A stretch of 7,881 nt of DNA from Methylocapsa sp. (GCA_017353815.1 JAFMSB010000066.1:1-7881); one strand, 5' to 3'; counted from the stretch's first letter, positions 1 to 6,579 are shown. Program-made: numbers and translations. Notes: a model not told the origin generated them from the letters alone.

Positions 1-1
1 T

Positions 2-334
2 GGCTTGGCACTTGCTGCCACGGGCGCCGGGGCTCATTCGCGGCTTACCAAATCGGAGCCTGCCGCCCGGGAGGTCCTTGATGCGCCGCCGAAAGAGTTG
101 AAGCTCTGGTTCAACGAGAACGTCGAGCCTGCTTTCGCCAAGATATGGATTGTCCCCTCCAATGGCCCGCAAATTCCCTTAGCCACCCGCGGCGACAGTT
201 CCGATAAAAAACTCCTCATCGTGACGATGCCAGACAACCTTTCGCCAGGTCCGGTCGTGATCGGCTATCATGTTTTGTCGGTCGACGGTCATACCATCGA
301 AGATAAGCTGAGCTTCAAGATCAAATCCAAATAA
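2..334 (+). CDS. copC: CopC-family periplasmic copper-binding protein (5' end missing)
   Basis: The frame is open from the window edge, so the true start and most of the signal peptide lie to the left; the in-frame TTG at 5 falls inside the signal sequence and is not a convincing start. The visible part begins with the end of a hydrophobic leader (LALAATGAGA) followed by H-S-R-L, giving a mature N-terminal His (codon 35-37), the usual first copper ligand of CopC. The fold signature follows: S-E-P-A, F-N-E-N-V-E-P, and near the end S-V-D-G-H with the Asp (284-286) and His (290-292) that complete the Cu(II) site. No Met/His-rich Cu(I) loop is seen, so this looks like a Cu(II)-only CopC. It is 10 bp upstream of the copD-like gene and surely co-transcribed with it. 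Probable role: periplasmic copper chaperone delivering copper to the CopD-type partner. Confidence 0.93.
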   Translation, partial: GLALAATGAGAHSRLTKSEPAAREVLDAPPKELKLWFNENVEPAFAKIWIVPSNGPQIPLATRGDSSDKKLLIVTMPDNLSPGPVVIGYHVLSVDGHTIEDKLSFKIKSK

Positions 335-344
335 GCGGACAGGA

Positions 345-2390
345 ATGTTCGACCCTATTTCAATCTTCAGAGCGCTCGCCACATTGGCGGCGGCTGTCAT
401 TGTGGGTTCGAGCACCCTGCTCTGGTATTCGCGGGACGCCCTTTCGCCGGCGGGAGCAGCCATTTGGCGCCACCGCGTGGTCCTTGCCGTTCTGATTGCC
501 TCGGTTCTCGGCGTTGCTGGCACATGGGTGAGCGTTGCGGGAGCCGCGGCGGCCGCGGCCGGGATTAGCATTTTCGCAATCGATGGCGGGGTGATCGCCA
601 CCTTCCTCACAAAGACAGGTGTCGGCCAAATCGCGATCCTCGAGATTGCCTGCGCCATGGCCGCCTGCATTCCCGCAACGGTTGCCTGGGTCACCGTCAA
701 AAAGACAGAGACCTCCGATATTGCCCTTCTCTTGGCGGCAATTCTCGCCGCTCTTGGGCTCGTCATTTACCCCTTTAACAGCCATCCGGTCACCTTGGAG
801 CAGGTTGTCGCCGGCCTTTCATCCTCGATCGCCCACCGGCTCGCTCTGGCTGTCTGGCTCGGCGGGCTGCCTGCGCTCATACTGCTGATTGGTGCGGGGC
901 CGATTCCGGACGACTCGCGGCAGCTGGCGGCGGTTGTCCTGCGGCGATTCTCGCACCTCGCCACCGGTGCGATGATCGTTATCTTGGCCAGCGGCGCGCT
1001 GCTGACCTGGTTCCTCGTGCGCAATTTTCCGGCCCTGATCGGCACCCAGTACGGATATTTGCTGGTCATCAAGCTCGGCCTGCTAGGCGGCGTCCTCGGC
1101 ATCGCCCAGGGCTTGCAACGCAAGCTGCTGCCGATGCTTGAGCTCAAGCCCGGCGATTCGATCATCCGCAGCTATGCCAGCCGGGTTAAATTCGAGACCG
1201 CGCTCGCGCTCCTCATCGTGCTCGTTGCCTCCGATATGGCGGGGCTCGCTCCCCCAGAGCATGAGAATATTTATTGGCCGCTGCCGTTCCGTTTCTCGCT
1301 CGCCGCGACTTGGCCGGTTCCTTGGGTCCCGACGCGGGCGATCGGCGGCGCGGTCTTGATCATGGCGGGCCTTGCGCTGCTTACATTCCGGTTTTTGCCA
1401 TATCTCAAGCCGGCTTGGCTCCGGACAACCGCCAATGGCTCTCTTGCCGTGGGCATCGCCACGGTGCTGGCTGGAAGCGCCCTCGCCTTTCCAGCGATCT
1501 CCGTGCAAGCCTATCCCGACACTTATCTTACGACCGATATTCCCTTCGCAACTGCATCGGTTGCCGCGGGCCTCAGGAACTATGAGGCCAATTGCACGCC
1601 TTGCCATGGAACAAGCGGCCATGGCGACGGGCCTCTGGCAGCGTCGATGCCGGTCACCCAAAAACCGGCCGATTTGTCCGCCCCGCACACTGCTCTGCAT
1701 ACTGCCGGAGACCTTTACTGGTGGATAACCCACGGGATCGACGCGACCCCCATGCCAGGCTTCGGCGACAATCTCACCGTTGACGAGCGGTGGGATCTCA
1801 TCAATTTTCTTGGCGCTTTTGCTGTCGGTTACCAGGCGCGCACCATCGAGCCAAAGGTATTCCCGGGCCAGTACTGGCTTGGGCCGCCGGATTTCCAAAT
1901 CACGGATGAGGATGGCAATGCGAAGCTGTTGAGCGATTACCAGACCAAATCCGCGTTCTTGGTCGTGCTCTTTGCCTGCTCGCAAGATAGCATCGGTCAA
2001 GAGCGCGCGCGCCTCGAGCAATTGCTTCAGGCAAAGGAAAAGCTGGCAGCTTCTGGCGCGAAGATTATTTTAGTTGCGCCCGGCGAAATTTGCGCGCCGC
2101 TGCGCGATATGGCGCGCGGAAAAGTCCTGATCGCCGATCACAATACCGAGGATGTGGTTGCGACCTATGGCCTCTACACAAGGAGCTTCCACAACCGCAA
2201 AATGGACGTGGTCCGGGTTCCCGAACTCCATGCCGAATTCTTGATCGACCGGTCGGGCTATATCCGCGCGCGCTGGCTCCCCGACGAAGACGGCAGCTGG
2301 AGCGATCTTGGTTTCGTGGAAAACCAGCTTGCAATGCTCAACAGCGAGCCGCGGCATCCGCCGCCGCCCGACATCCATTCGCAGCACTGA
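345..2390 (+). CDS. CopD-like membrane protein fused to cytochrome c and redoxin-fold domains
   Basis: This 681-residue protein has three parts. Residues about 1-390 hold roughly ten hydrophobic helices, with CopD features: H-R-L-A-L-A-V-W-L-G-G (His164, Trp171) and an R-V-K-F-E-T-A helix. Residues about 400-495 are a class I cytochrome c domain, with haem motif C-T-P-C-H (417-421) and likely axial Met470 in T-P-M-P-G-F. From Phe506 to about 670 is a thioredoxin/AhpC-TSA-like domain (Y-W-L-G-P-P-D-F-Q-I-T; later H-A-E-F-L-I-D-R-S-G-Y-I), but it lacks a CxxC pair and has only Cys545 and Cys583. The tail is rich in Pro and His (HPPPPDIHSQH). The start follows AGGA closely and lies 10 bp after the copC stop. 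CopD normally imports or handles copper with CopC; the haem and redoxin domains suggest a linked periplasmic redox step such as copper reduction or cuproprotein assembly (inferred). Confidence 0.92.
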   Translation: MFDPISIFRALATLAAAVIVGSSTLLWYSRDALSPAGAAIWRHRVVLAVLIASVLGVAGTWVSVAGAAAAAAGISIFAIDGGVIATFLTKTGVGQIAILEIACAMAACIPATVAWVTVKKTETSDIALLLAAILAALGLVIYPFNSHPVTLEQVVAGLSSSIAHRLALAVWLGGLPALILLIGAGPIPDDSRQLAAVVLRRFSHLATGAMIVILASGALLTWFLVRNFPALIGTQYGYLLVIKLGLLGGVLGIAQGLQRKLLPMLELKPGDSIIRSYASRVKFETALALLIVLVASDMAGLAPPEHENIYWPLPFRFSLAATWPVPWVPTRAIGGAVLIMAGLALLTFRFLPYLKPAWLRTTANGSLAVGIATVLAGSALAFPAISVQAYPDTYLTTDIPFATASVAAGLRNYEANCTPCHGTSGHGDGPLAASMPVTQKPADLSAPHTALHTAGDLYWWITHGIDATPMPGFGDNLTVDERWDLINFLGAFAVGYQARTIEPKVFPGQYWLGPPDFQITDEDGNAKLLSDYQTKSAFLVVLFACSQDSIGQERARLEQLLQAKEKLAASGAKIILVAPGEICAPLRDMARGKVLIADHNTEDVVATYGLYTRSFHNRKMDVVRVPELHAEFLIDRSGYIRARWLPDEDGSWSDLGFVENQLAMLNSEPRHPPPPDIHSQH

Positions 2391-2410
2391 GATTCATTTG
2401 GCCGCGTCAA

Positions 2411-3406
2411 CTACAGCATCGAAGGCAGCACCATGGCCGGCGGGCGGTGGCCGTCCATGAAACTCTTGATGTTGATGATGACTTTCTCGCCCATCGCAAT
2501 GCGGCCTTCTTCGGTTGCCGATCCCATATGCGGCAGCAATGTGACCCTGCCCGCCCTCGCTAGACGTATCAGTTTTTGCGAGACCGCAGGTTCGTGCTCG
2601 AACACATCAAGTCCGGCGCCCGAGAGCTCGCCTGCGTCAAGCATACGCGCTAGGGCCTGCTCGTCGATGACCTCGCCGCGCGAGGTATTGACGACGATGG
2701 CATGCGGCCGCAGGCATTTGAGGCGCCGGGCAGAGAGGAGATGGTAAGTCGCCGGCGTATGCGGGCAATTAACCGAGACAATGTCCATCCGGGCAAGCAT
2801 TTGATCAAGGGATTCCCAATAGTTTGCCTCAAGCGGCTCCTCAATTTCTAAAGGGACGCGGCGCCTGTTGTGGTAGTGAATCTGCAGGCCAAAGGCTTTG
2901 GCGCGGCGGGCGAGCGCTTGGCCGATGCGTCCCATGCCCACGATGCCGAGCCGCTTGCCGGTGAGCCTGCGGCCAAGCATCCAGGTTGGCGCCCATCCCG
3001 CCCAATCGCCCGAGGGGATGATCTGCGCCCCTTCGGCAAGGCGCCGCGCGACCGCAAGGATAAGCGCCATGCTCATATCGGCCGTATCCTCGGTGAGCAC
3101 GCCCGGCGTGTTGGTTACGGTTATCCCGCGTTCTACCGCGAGACCAACGTCGATATTATCGACGCCATTGCCATAATTTGCGATGAGCCTCATCTGCGGC
3201 CCCGCCAAGCCGATCAACCCCGCATCGATTCTGTCGGTAACGGTTGGGACGATGACATCGGCGATGCGGAATGCCTCCTCGATGGCATGGCGCGTCATTG
3301 GCTTGTCATCCGCATTGAGCTTCGCGTCGAACAGTTCGCACATCCGCGTCTCAACGGCGGCAGGCAATTTGCGTGTGACGATGACAAGCGGCTTTTTGCG
3401 GCTCAT
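2411..3406 (-). CDS. D-2-hydroxyacid dehydrogenase (glyoxylate/hydroxypyruvate reductase type)
   Basis: This 331-residue enzyme is a full-length member of the D-isomer-specific 2-hydroxyacid dehydrogenase family, cytosolic and NAD(P)-dependent, reducing 2-oxoacids such as glyoxylate or hydroxypyruvate. The substrate domain has N-Y-G-N-G-V-D-N-I-D. The Rossmann motif G-M-G-R-I-G is at 157-162. The catalytic triad is visible as Arg243 (N-T-S-R-G), Glu272 (F-E-H-E-P) and His293 (L-P-H-M-G-S-A-T). After the second Rossmann strand comes N-R-R-R (180-183); such arginines often favour NADPH (inference). The ATG at 3406 is chosen because GGGGAG sits 4 bases before it and homologues begin with M-x-x-K-K-P-L; the GTG at 3424 would add six residues and overlap that site. 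The gene converges on the copper operon. In methylotrophs such an enzyme can serve the serine cycle, but nothing here proves that; it could equally act in glyoxylate detoxification. Confidence 0.95.
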   Translation of the reverse strand: MSRKKPLVIVTRKLPAAVETRMCELFDAKLNADDKPMTRHAIEEAFRIADVIVPTVTDRIDAGLIGLAGPQMRLIANYGNGVDNIDVGLAVERGITVTNTPGVLTEDTADMSMALILAVARRLAEGAQIIPSGDWAGWAPTWMLGRRLTGKRLGIVGMGRIGQALARRAKAFGLQIHYHNRRRVPLEIEEPLEANYWESLDQMLARMDIVSVNCPHTPATYHLLSARRLKCLRPHAIVVNTSRGEVIDEQALARMLDAGELSGAGLDVFEHEPAVSQKLIRLARAGRVTLLPHMGSATEEGRIAMGEKVIINIKSFMDGHRPPAMVLPSML

Positions 3407-3424
3407 TCTGCTCCCCGGCGGCAC

Positions 3425-3442
3425 TTAGCTTAGCCAAGCTAA
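3425..3442. promoter_or_regulatory. Operator-like palindrome upstream of the hydroxyacid dehydrogenase
   Basis: TTAGCTT (3425-3431) and AAGCTAA (3436-3442) form a perfect 7-bp inverted repeat around a 4-bp centre. It begins 18 bases upstream of the ATG at 3406, between promoter and ribosome site. That position and symmetry fit a dimeric repressor site, or a small hairpin in the leader. No regulator is encoded nearby and no second copy was seen, so the function is inferred. Confidence 0.4.
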
Positions 3443-3551
3443 TCTACAGCACGCAAACGCGGGCCCTCAGCTCTCATGGGGCAGGTAATACACCATTTTG
3501 ATTGAATGCGGCTTGCTCTCTTACCGGCTTTAAATCACCACCTGAATCGCT

Positions 3552-3911
3552 TCAACGGCGAAAAAGGTGCATTGCCGCGCAGCCGCAAACTTGTCTTTTC
3601 TCGCCCGCGGCCATGGCGGGGAAAACCTTGCCCGCGCTCAAGGCAATCGCATCATACTCATCCGCCGAATAGCCGCCCTCAGGCCAGCGGCCGCACGCCA
3701 GCAGATATGTAAATCCGGCAAGTGTCATATCGATCGAATGGTCTTCTTTGGATCGAAACATTTGCCGCCGCATTTCGCTATTTTTCGGCAATATATCCAG
3801 GATCCAAGAAAGCTCGCGCGGGTAAGCCTCTTGCGCTTCCTCTTCTAGCAGGAACTCAACTACGGTCTTGCTGTTAATCCAAACGGTGGCCCCCCGGCAT
3901 CTGCCCATCAT
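3552..3911 (-). CDS. Small hypothetical protein
   Basis: This 119-residue protein matches no family I recognise. The frame is open up to 4016, but the ATG at 3911 is chosen because the upstream stretch AGAGGGAAC supplies a good ribosome site and because the extra 35 residues (Arg- and Gly-rich, no domain signs) look like untranslated leader. The protein looks soluble: an acidic stretch F-L-L-E-E-E near residue 20, W-I-L-D-I-L-P, a moderately hydrophobic middle (M-T-L-A-G-F-T-Y-L-L-A-C-G) and a C-terminal C-G-C followed by basic residues. There is no signal peptide and no clear membrane helix. It stands alone, in the same direction as the dehydrogenase about 145 bp away. The IS lies about 140 bp upstream and may have displaced its native upstream region. 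Confidence 0.6.
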   Translation of the reverse strand: MMGRCRGATVWINSKTVVEFLLEEEAQEAYPRELSWILDILPKNSEMRRQMFRSKEDHSIDMTLAGFTYLLACGRWPEGGYSADEYDAIALSAGKVFPAMAAGEKRQVCGCAAMHLFRR

Positions 3912-4018
3912 GTTCCCTCTTTGCTGCTTCGAACGCCTTCTATGGCCAGCCTTATTGAGCCCCGCGCCAGCCGGAGCCGGAAGGAAAGAATAGCACAAAC
4001 CTATGGCAAAGAGCACGG

Positions 4019-4048
4019 GCCCGCCTCATCCAAGCCGATGAGACGGGC
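4019..4048. terminator. Hairpin abutting the left end of the IS
   Basis: Arms 4019-4029 and 4038-4048 pair over 11 bp around the 8-base loop CCAAGCCG. One position is a C-A mismatch on the plus strand but a T-G wobble on the minus strand, so the minus-strand RNA is the more stable. On the plus strand the stem is followed by ATGATTTTTT, in which the T-run belongs to the IS end. Before the insertion it may have been the minus-strand terminator of the gene now at 5880-6530, although its minus-strand T-tract is poor (CTCTTT, about 8 bases after the stem). Its role is uncertain. Confidence 0.5.
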
Positions 4049-4050
4049 AT

Positions 4051-4084
4051 GATTTTTTGGCGATTGTGTAGTTTACAAACCACG
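4051..4084 (+). repeat. Left inverted repeat of the IS
   Basis: It pairs with the reverse complement of 5755-5788, with mismatches at repeat positions 5, 9, 13, 16 and 28. The best-conserved core is TGTAGTTTACA, then one mismatch, then ACCACG. The repeat may run 2-3 bases further outward (CAT against CAA). Confidence 0.82.
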
Positions 4085-4133
4085 ACGAATCGGATCTGAG
4101 GCGATATCAATCGCCTGTTAGCTGGGTTTCCAT

Positions 4134-4372
4134 ATGACCGATGATTTCCTTACTCTGAGGTTCAGACCCACATGCCCTAAATGTGGCCACCACGCTAAAT
4201 CTGGTAGATGATTCTATCGTCACCTGCGAGAGGTGCGGGATGGTAGTTGTGCACTCATGCTCAATTGCAAAGCAGGATTAGCGAGATCTCTGTTGATATG
4301 GTTCGGGAACAGCTGGGAAAGACCATTAAGGATGCAATCGGCAGTTCCCCGCATCTCAAGCTGAATTTCTAA
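4134..4372 (+). pseudogene. Zinc-ribbon passenger gene of the IS, broken by two frameshifts
   Basis: The ATG at 4134 opens M-T-D-D-F-L-T-L-R-F-R-P-T-C-P-K-C-G-H-H-A-K-S and stops at 4209. The next frame, from 4207, continues D-D-S-I-V-T-C-E-R-C-G-M-V-V-V-H and stops at 4279. A third frame runs to TAA at 4370-4372 with M-V-R-E-Q-L-G-K-T-I-K-D-A-I-G. Dropping one G of the GG at 4203-4204 restores S-V-D-D-S and puts the C-P-K-C and C-E-R-C pairs in one protein, a plausible four-Cys zinc ribbon of about 79 residues. The second shift lies between about 4247 and 4272. The gene faces the transposase and lies just inside the left repeat, so it is most simply an IS passenger; small zinc ribbons can bind nucleic acid, but the function is unknown. 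Confidence 0.68.
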
Positions 4373-4412
4373 ACTGCGGGCAATCATTCTATTTCCTAAT
4401 AAATAACCCGGC

Positions 4413-4745
4413 TCAGCGACCGGGTTTCTTTGGCTTAGATTCCTTCGCCTCAGATGGCTTATCCAGCGGTTTATGCCGCGCAACCTTCCTTAGCGTTTCC
4501 GCGAAGCGCGCTTCATCCTCATCGCAATCTAGCTCGCGGGCGGCTTCGATGAACGCCCGGCCCTGTCGGATAACGTGCCTATCATGAGCGGCGTCGGTTA
4601 AGGTTGTCTTTTTCCCCCCCATACCATTTCGCCTCAAAACAAGATCGAATCTCTCTCCAGATTCGTCATAACCGAGCATTCTAGCCGTTTCAATAAAACG
4701 AGCGACTTGTTTATGATTTCTTGCTATGGCTTCGCTAAGTTTCAT
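4413..4745 (-). CDS. Passenger protein of the IS with two copies of a 23-residue motif
   Basis: This intact 110-residue gene lies downstream of the transposase on the same strand. The ATG at 4745 is chosen because GGAGG sits 5 bases before it; the in-frame TTG at 4757 overlaps that site. Residues 17-39 and 65-87 are repeats of each other with 12 of 23 identities (pattern F-I-E-x-A-R-x-L-x-x-D-E-x-x-x-R-F-x-x-x-L-R). Each is probably two short helices with an acidic D-E turn. The Lys/Pro-rich tail (KPLDKPSEAKESKPKKPGR) is basic and probably disordered. There is no signal peptide or membrane helix. I recall related short proteins with a C-D-E-D-E-x-x-F motif in Rhizobiales but cannot assign a function. 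A role in DNA binding or in regulating transposition is possible. It remains open while its neighbours in the element are broken. Confidence 0.72.
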   Translation of the reverse strand: MKLSEAIARNHKQVARFIETARMLGYDESGERFDLVLRRNGMGGKKTTLTDAAHDRHVIRQGRAFIEAARELDCDEDEARFAETLRKVARHKPLDKPSEAKESKPKKPGR

Positions 4746-4830
4746 CCATCCCTCCAATCGTTTCCGCCTGTTTTTTGACGAAACTGGAACCGGCGATCTG
4801 CGTCCCGCAAACGATCCGAATCAGAGATAT

Positions 4831-5729
4831 CTAAGTGTAACTGGCACCTTCATTTGGCATGACTTTCATGATGGCTAAATGACGCGCCGGCTCAACCGCC
4901 TGAAAAAAGGTATTTTCGCGCAATCCCATGATTCGCCGAGGCAGATGCTTGTCACTGCAATGCTGATTGACGCCCTTCATGCCGCGTTTGAAAATGCTGA
5001 AATAGCCCTCAACCGTGTTAGTGCGGACTTCGCCGCGAACATATTCCTCAACCTTGTGGCTCACGCTCTCGTGGCCTTGGAAGTGATCGCCAAGCGAATA
5101 ATAGCCGCTGCATTCATCGGGTGCCAATCGCGGTCCCTTTAGCGACGTTGGCGTTTACGATCGGAACGAGCGCGGCCGCACTCACGATATAAACATGGAA
5201 GGAACGCACTTGCTTGCTCTTGCGGTCCACAAGGGGACATCCCAGCATTCTTATGCCCCTGGCCGCGACGTTTAAAAGAGCCTTCTTTTCGACCGATGAA
5301 AGTCTCATCGGCTTCCAAAATGCCGCCAACTCCGCCCATGGGAGCAAATCGACCCGTGCGCATAGCTTCGCGTATACGGTGCGCGAGAAACCAAGCCGTT
5401 TTATATTGAACCTCTAATATGCGGTGCAATTGATGCGCGCTAACGCCTTTCTTTGATGAACACATAAGATGCACTGCTTGCAGCATTTTATTAAGCTGGA
5501 TATGCGCCGACTCGAAAACAGTCCCGACTTTCACGGTAAACTGCTTGCGGCAATCAGAGCATTTGCGAAGACCTAAGCGTGTTTTGCACAGGTCATAATG
5601 CTTGCCACTTATAGAACCACAGTGCGGGCACACCGGACCTTCCGGCCACAAAACAGATTCGAGATATTCGAATGCTTTAGCTTCGACATGAAAATAAGGC
5701 CTCGATAGCATAGGCATAGCTTTAGCCAC
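4831..5729 (-). pseudogene. IS1595-family (ISXO2-like) DDE transposase, two frameshifts
   Basis: Read in three successive frames, this is a whole transposase. The first frame (5729 to about 5243) has the N-terminal zinc ribbon C-P-H-C ... C-S-D-C, then H-L-M-C-S-S-K-K-G-V-S-A and the first catalytic Asp in E-A-D-E-T-F-I-G, ending at G-H-K-N-A. The second frame (about 5243 to 5120) has Q-V-R-S-F-H-V and L-V-P-I-V-N-A-N. The third (5127 to 4831) has S-G-Y-Y-S-L-G and R-T-N-T-V-E-G-Y-F-S-I-F-K-R-G-M-K-G-V, the conserved C-terminal catalytic block. Each break is an extra base at a GGG/CCC triplet: 5241-5243 and 5119-5121. Removing the second restores T-D-E, the second catalytic Asp. The start could be GTG 5729, ATG 5717 or ATG 5711; none has a clear ribosome site. 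About 300 residues when repaired, which fits the family. Confidence 0.9.
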
Positions 5730-5754
5730 TTGATTCTTAAGCTACATCAAACTC

Positions 5755-5788
5755 CGTGGTGTGTAAACTACATAACCGCTAAATAATC
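5755..5788 (-). repeat. Right inverted repeat of the IS
   Basis: Reverse complement of the left repeat with 29 of 34 bases matching. It lies about 25 bp upstream of the transposase frame, so the transposase promoter, if any, would overlap it, as is usual for compact IS elements. Confidence 0.82.
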
Positions 5789-5879
5789 TTGTGCCTTAGC
5801 TAGGCTTTCACCCGGCTTGTGCAAAATGCTGTAGCGCGAGCCTCTGCAATTGGCTGCCTGGGAGAAACGCAAGGCAAAA

Positions 5880-6530
5880 TTAACGGCTGCCCGGCGCCGC
5901 GGTACCGCCGCCAGTGACAGTGAACCAGACCTCGTTCGTCCTGCCGTTCTCGTTTCCCACCGAGACGGGATATACGCCTGGAACGGTTGGGCGCGGCTCC
6001 GAGGGGCAACCGGCCGATTCGGCCGGGCAAGCTGCAGGCAATGTGTCCGGCGCTGCGAATACGATTGTTTGCTGAATGCCGCCGCGGCAATTTGGAACAG
6101 TGGCACAGGCGATGCCAATAGCTGAATTAATCGGCACATGCGCGATCACTCCGGTCCCGAAATAAATCGAGTTGTCATGGGTGAAGCCAAACCCGGTCAG
6201 GGTCACTGCCGTTCCCGGCGGACCAGAAGCGGGCTGCATGTTGACGATTTCCACTTGGGTTTCGGCAAACGCAGCCCAGACAGCGAAGCTCTGCGCGGGA
6301 GGAGCTTTGGCGATGGGCACTTCTAGCGCGCGGGCTGCCGCAAAAAGGCCGCCGGCCCCGCTTGCCAGCACGCAGGTCACAAAGATGACAGGCCACTGCT
6401 GAGCCCTCGTTGCTCCAAAAATCCGGTCAACCCCAATTAGCATCCTCACACCAGCGCAGGCGCCAAGAAAAAACCGGCCCGCGGCGGATTGCTTGCCTCG
6501 CCCGCTCGCCGCTTCGCTTCTCTTGCGCAT
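5880..6530 (-). CDS. Secreted or membrane-anchored IPT/TIG-domain protein
   Basis: From the ATG at 6530 this is 216 residues. A hydrophobic stretch at about 47-66 (PVIFVTCVLASGAGGLFAAA) is a signal peptide or membrane anchor. Residues about 92-206 look like one IPT/TIG immunoglobulin-like domain: I-V-N-M-Q-P-A-S-G-P-P-G-T-A-V-T-L-T-G-F-G-F at its start and P-G-V-Y-P-V-S-V-G-N-E-N-G near its end. Four cysteines (142, 148, 168, 175) could form two disulfides. The start is uncertain: 6530 is only some 20 bases beyond a terminator and lacks a ribosome site, and ATG 6443 would give a better-proportioned signal peptide but has GAGG directly abutting. TIG domains commonly mediate binding in extracellular proteins; the partner is unknown. 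It follows the EXORDIUM-like gene on the same strand but is separated from it by a terminator. Confidence 0.72.
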   Translation of the reverse strand: MRKRSEAASGRGKQSAAGRFFLGACAGVRMLIGVDRIFGATRAQQWPVIFVTCVLASGAGGLFAAARALEVPIAKAPPAQSFAVWAAFAETQVEIVNMQPASGPPGTAVTLTGFGFTHDNSIYFGTGVIAHVPINSAIGIACATVPNCRGGIQQTIVFAAPDTLPAACPAESAGCPSEPRPTVPGVYPVSVGNENGRTNEVWFTVTGGGTAAPGSR

Positions 6531-6544
6531 TGGGCCATTGCCAT

Positions 6545-6579
6545 AGGAAAAGAACGAGCGCCGAAGGTTCGGCGCTCGT
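6545..6579 (-). terminator. Rho-independent terminator after the EXORDIUM-like gene
   Basis: ACGAGCGCCGAA (6554-6565) and TTCGGCGCTCGT (6568-6579) are perfect complements over 12 bp; in practice about 10 bp pair with a 6-base loop. On the minus strand the stem is followed by TCTTTTCC, a fair T-tract, about 33 bases after the stop at 6612. A smaller 5-bp hairpin (6580-6593, loop TCAT) sits immediately before it. Direction and position fit termination of the 6612-7667 gene. Confidence 0.82.

Larger units (their letters stand above)
4051..5788 (-). mobile_element. Degenerate IS1595-family insertion sequence with passenger genes
   Basis: The element is bounded by a 34-bp imperfect inverted repeat (4051-4084 and 5755-5788, 29/34 matching). 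Inside, on the minus strand, are a frameshifted IS1595/ISXO2-like transposase next to the right end and an intact passenger gene downstream of it. A small zinc-ribbon gene, also frameshifted, lies on the plus strand next to the left end. At about 1.74 kb it is larger than a transposase-only IS1595 element, which fits members that carry passenger genes. The flanks do not show a clear 8-bp target duplication, so the exact ends may be off by a few bases or the duplication has decayed. With the transposase broken, the copy should be immobile unless another copy acts in trans. Confidence 0.82.

Noticed and set aside
179..766. 195-codon minus-strand frame across the copC/copD junction
   Set aside because: Ala/Arg-rich low-complexity translation opposite two well-supported genes.
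1083..2021. 312-codon open frame on the minus strand opposite the CopD fusion
   Set aside because: It lies wholly opposite a gene with clear CopD, haem and redoxin motifs. Its translation is Arg/Gly-rich with no recognisable domain, typical of a GC-rich antisense shadow.
2870..3433. 187-codon plus-strand frame opposite the dehydrogenase
   Set aside because: The minus strand encodes the full catalytic set of a known family there; the plus-strand frame has no family features.
3912..4016. N-terminal extension of the small hypothetical protein
   Set aside because: The ATG at 3911 has a good ribosome site; the extension is Arg/Gly/Pro-rich and resembles untranslated leader.
4043..5796. Target-site duplication flanking the IS
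   Set aside because: Eight-base flanks were compared for several possible end positions and none matched, so no duplication is claimed.
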